Source: JASDSY01 sp041441465 (GTDB taxonomy: Bacteria; Muiribacteriota; UBA9980). Taken from it: 64,000 nucleotides of DNA. The notes beneath the pieces are model-generated. The model saw only the letters and a program-made list of their open reading frames with translations, had not been told where the DNA came from and made no database searches. Shown in pieces: positions 63,977 through 64,000 of this stretch. The translations under genes were made by a program, and so were the position numbers. Position 1 is the first letter of the stretch; each line of letters starts with the position of its first letter. The stretch covers positions 248,001 through 312,000 of the forward strand of contig JASDSY010000022.1 in assembly GCA_041441465.1 (NCBI GenBank), given 5' to 3'.

Positions 63977-64000
63977 ATTTTTAAAAATTAATAATCAATT

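Noticed and set aside
1..64000. CRISPR array, rRNA, tRNA or insertion sequence
   Set aside because: No regularly spaced repeats, no cloverleaf candidate and no transposase-like protein was seen by eye; a covariance search could still find a tRNA.

Overview
The window is one contiguous, low-GC, gene-dense bacterial chromosome segment with about 50 protein-coding genes. I found no rRNA, no tRNA, no CRISPR array and no insertion sequence. The protein types (type II/IV pseudopilin, signal peptides on secreted proteins, ferredoxin-dependent 2-oxoacid oxidoreductase, AsnB, ClpB, DnaG, RpoD, Sir2, Crp/Fnr regulator) suggest an anaerobic, probably diderm bacterium. The mixed affinities (Chloroflexi-like DUF6754/MutL genes, a bacterial ole cluster, a plant-like alpha-amylase) suggest an uncultured, deep-branching candidate-phylum lineage. 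That placement is inference; I cannot name the taxon.

Layout. 1-9230: a surface-polysaccharide block of glycosyltransferases (GT2+GtrA, GT-C, GT4, GT2) and two SAM methyltransferases, followed by a GspG-like pseudopilin. 9930-14910: a conserved-looking but uncharacterised membrane cluster (DUF6754-like protein, two polytopic proteins, a membrane-anchored domain protein, two small proteins). 14990-18190: a PhnD-like periplasmic binding protein with a HAMP/class III nucleotide cyclase carrying a HEAT-repeat tail. 18540-21640: a MutL-family ASKHA protein and a 390-residue KOW/barrel-sandwich-like protein. 21700-25480: AsnB, a Crp/Fnr regulator and a sirtuin. 25650-33160: accessory and secreted proteins (beta-helix protein, its tail paralogue, a transglutaminase-like protein, a GH13 alpha-amylase, a small membrane protein). 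33600-40600: a sugar epimerase, a P-loop ATPase with a four-subunit 2-oxoacid:ferredoxin oxidoreductase, a branched-chain aminotransferase and YqeY. 40730-47900: NfeD and FloA (membrane microdomain pair), a membrane-anchored hypothetical, DnaG and RpoD. 48000-58020 (minus strand): a full oleABCD long-chain olefin pathway followed by a thioesterase, KAS-II, ACP, a CrtI-like FAD oxidoreductase, a TVP38 protein and a YgjV-like protein. 58690-end: a secreted propeller-like protein, a zincin-like membrane protein, ClpB and a SET-domain protein.

How the genes fit together. The oxidoreductase and aminotransferase together would turn branched-chain amino acids into acyl-CoAs, and such acyl-CoAs are possible primers or substrates for the fatty-acid/olefin block. 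The ole block has its own condensing enzyme, carrier protein, thioesterase and desaturase-type enzyme, so it may make a specialised hydrocarbon. The DUF6754/MutL/KOW block is the best candidate for an undescribed system.

Signals. Several promoters follow one pattern: a TTGACA-like -35, a 17-18 base spacer and an often TGn-extended -10. Several long perfect hairpins act as terminators. A diverged repeat of about 120 bp occurs twice in intergenic DNA.
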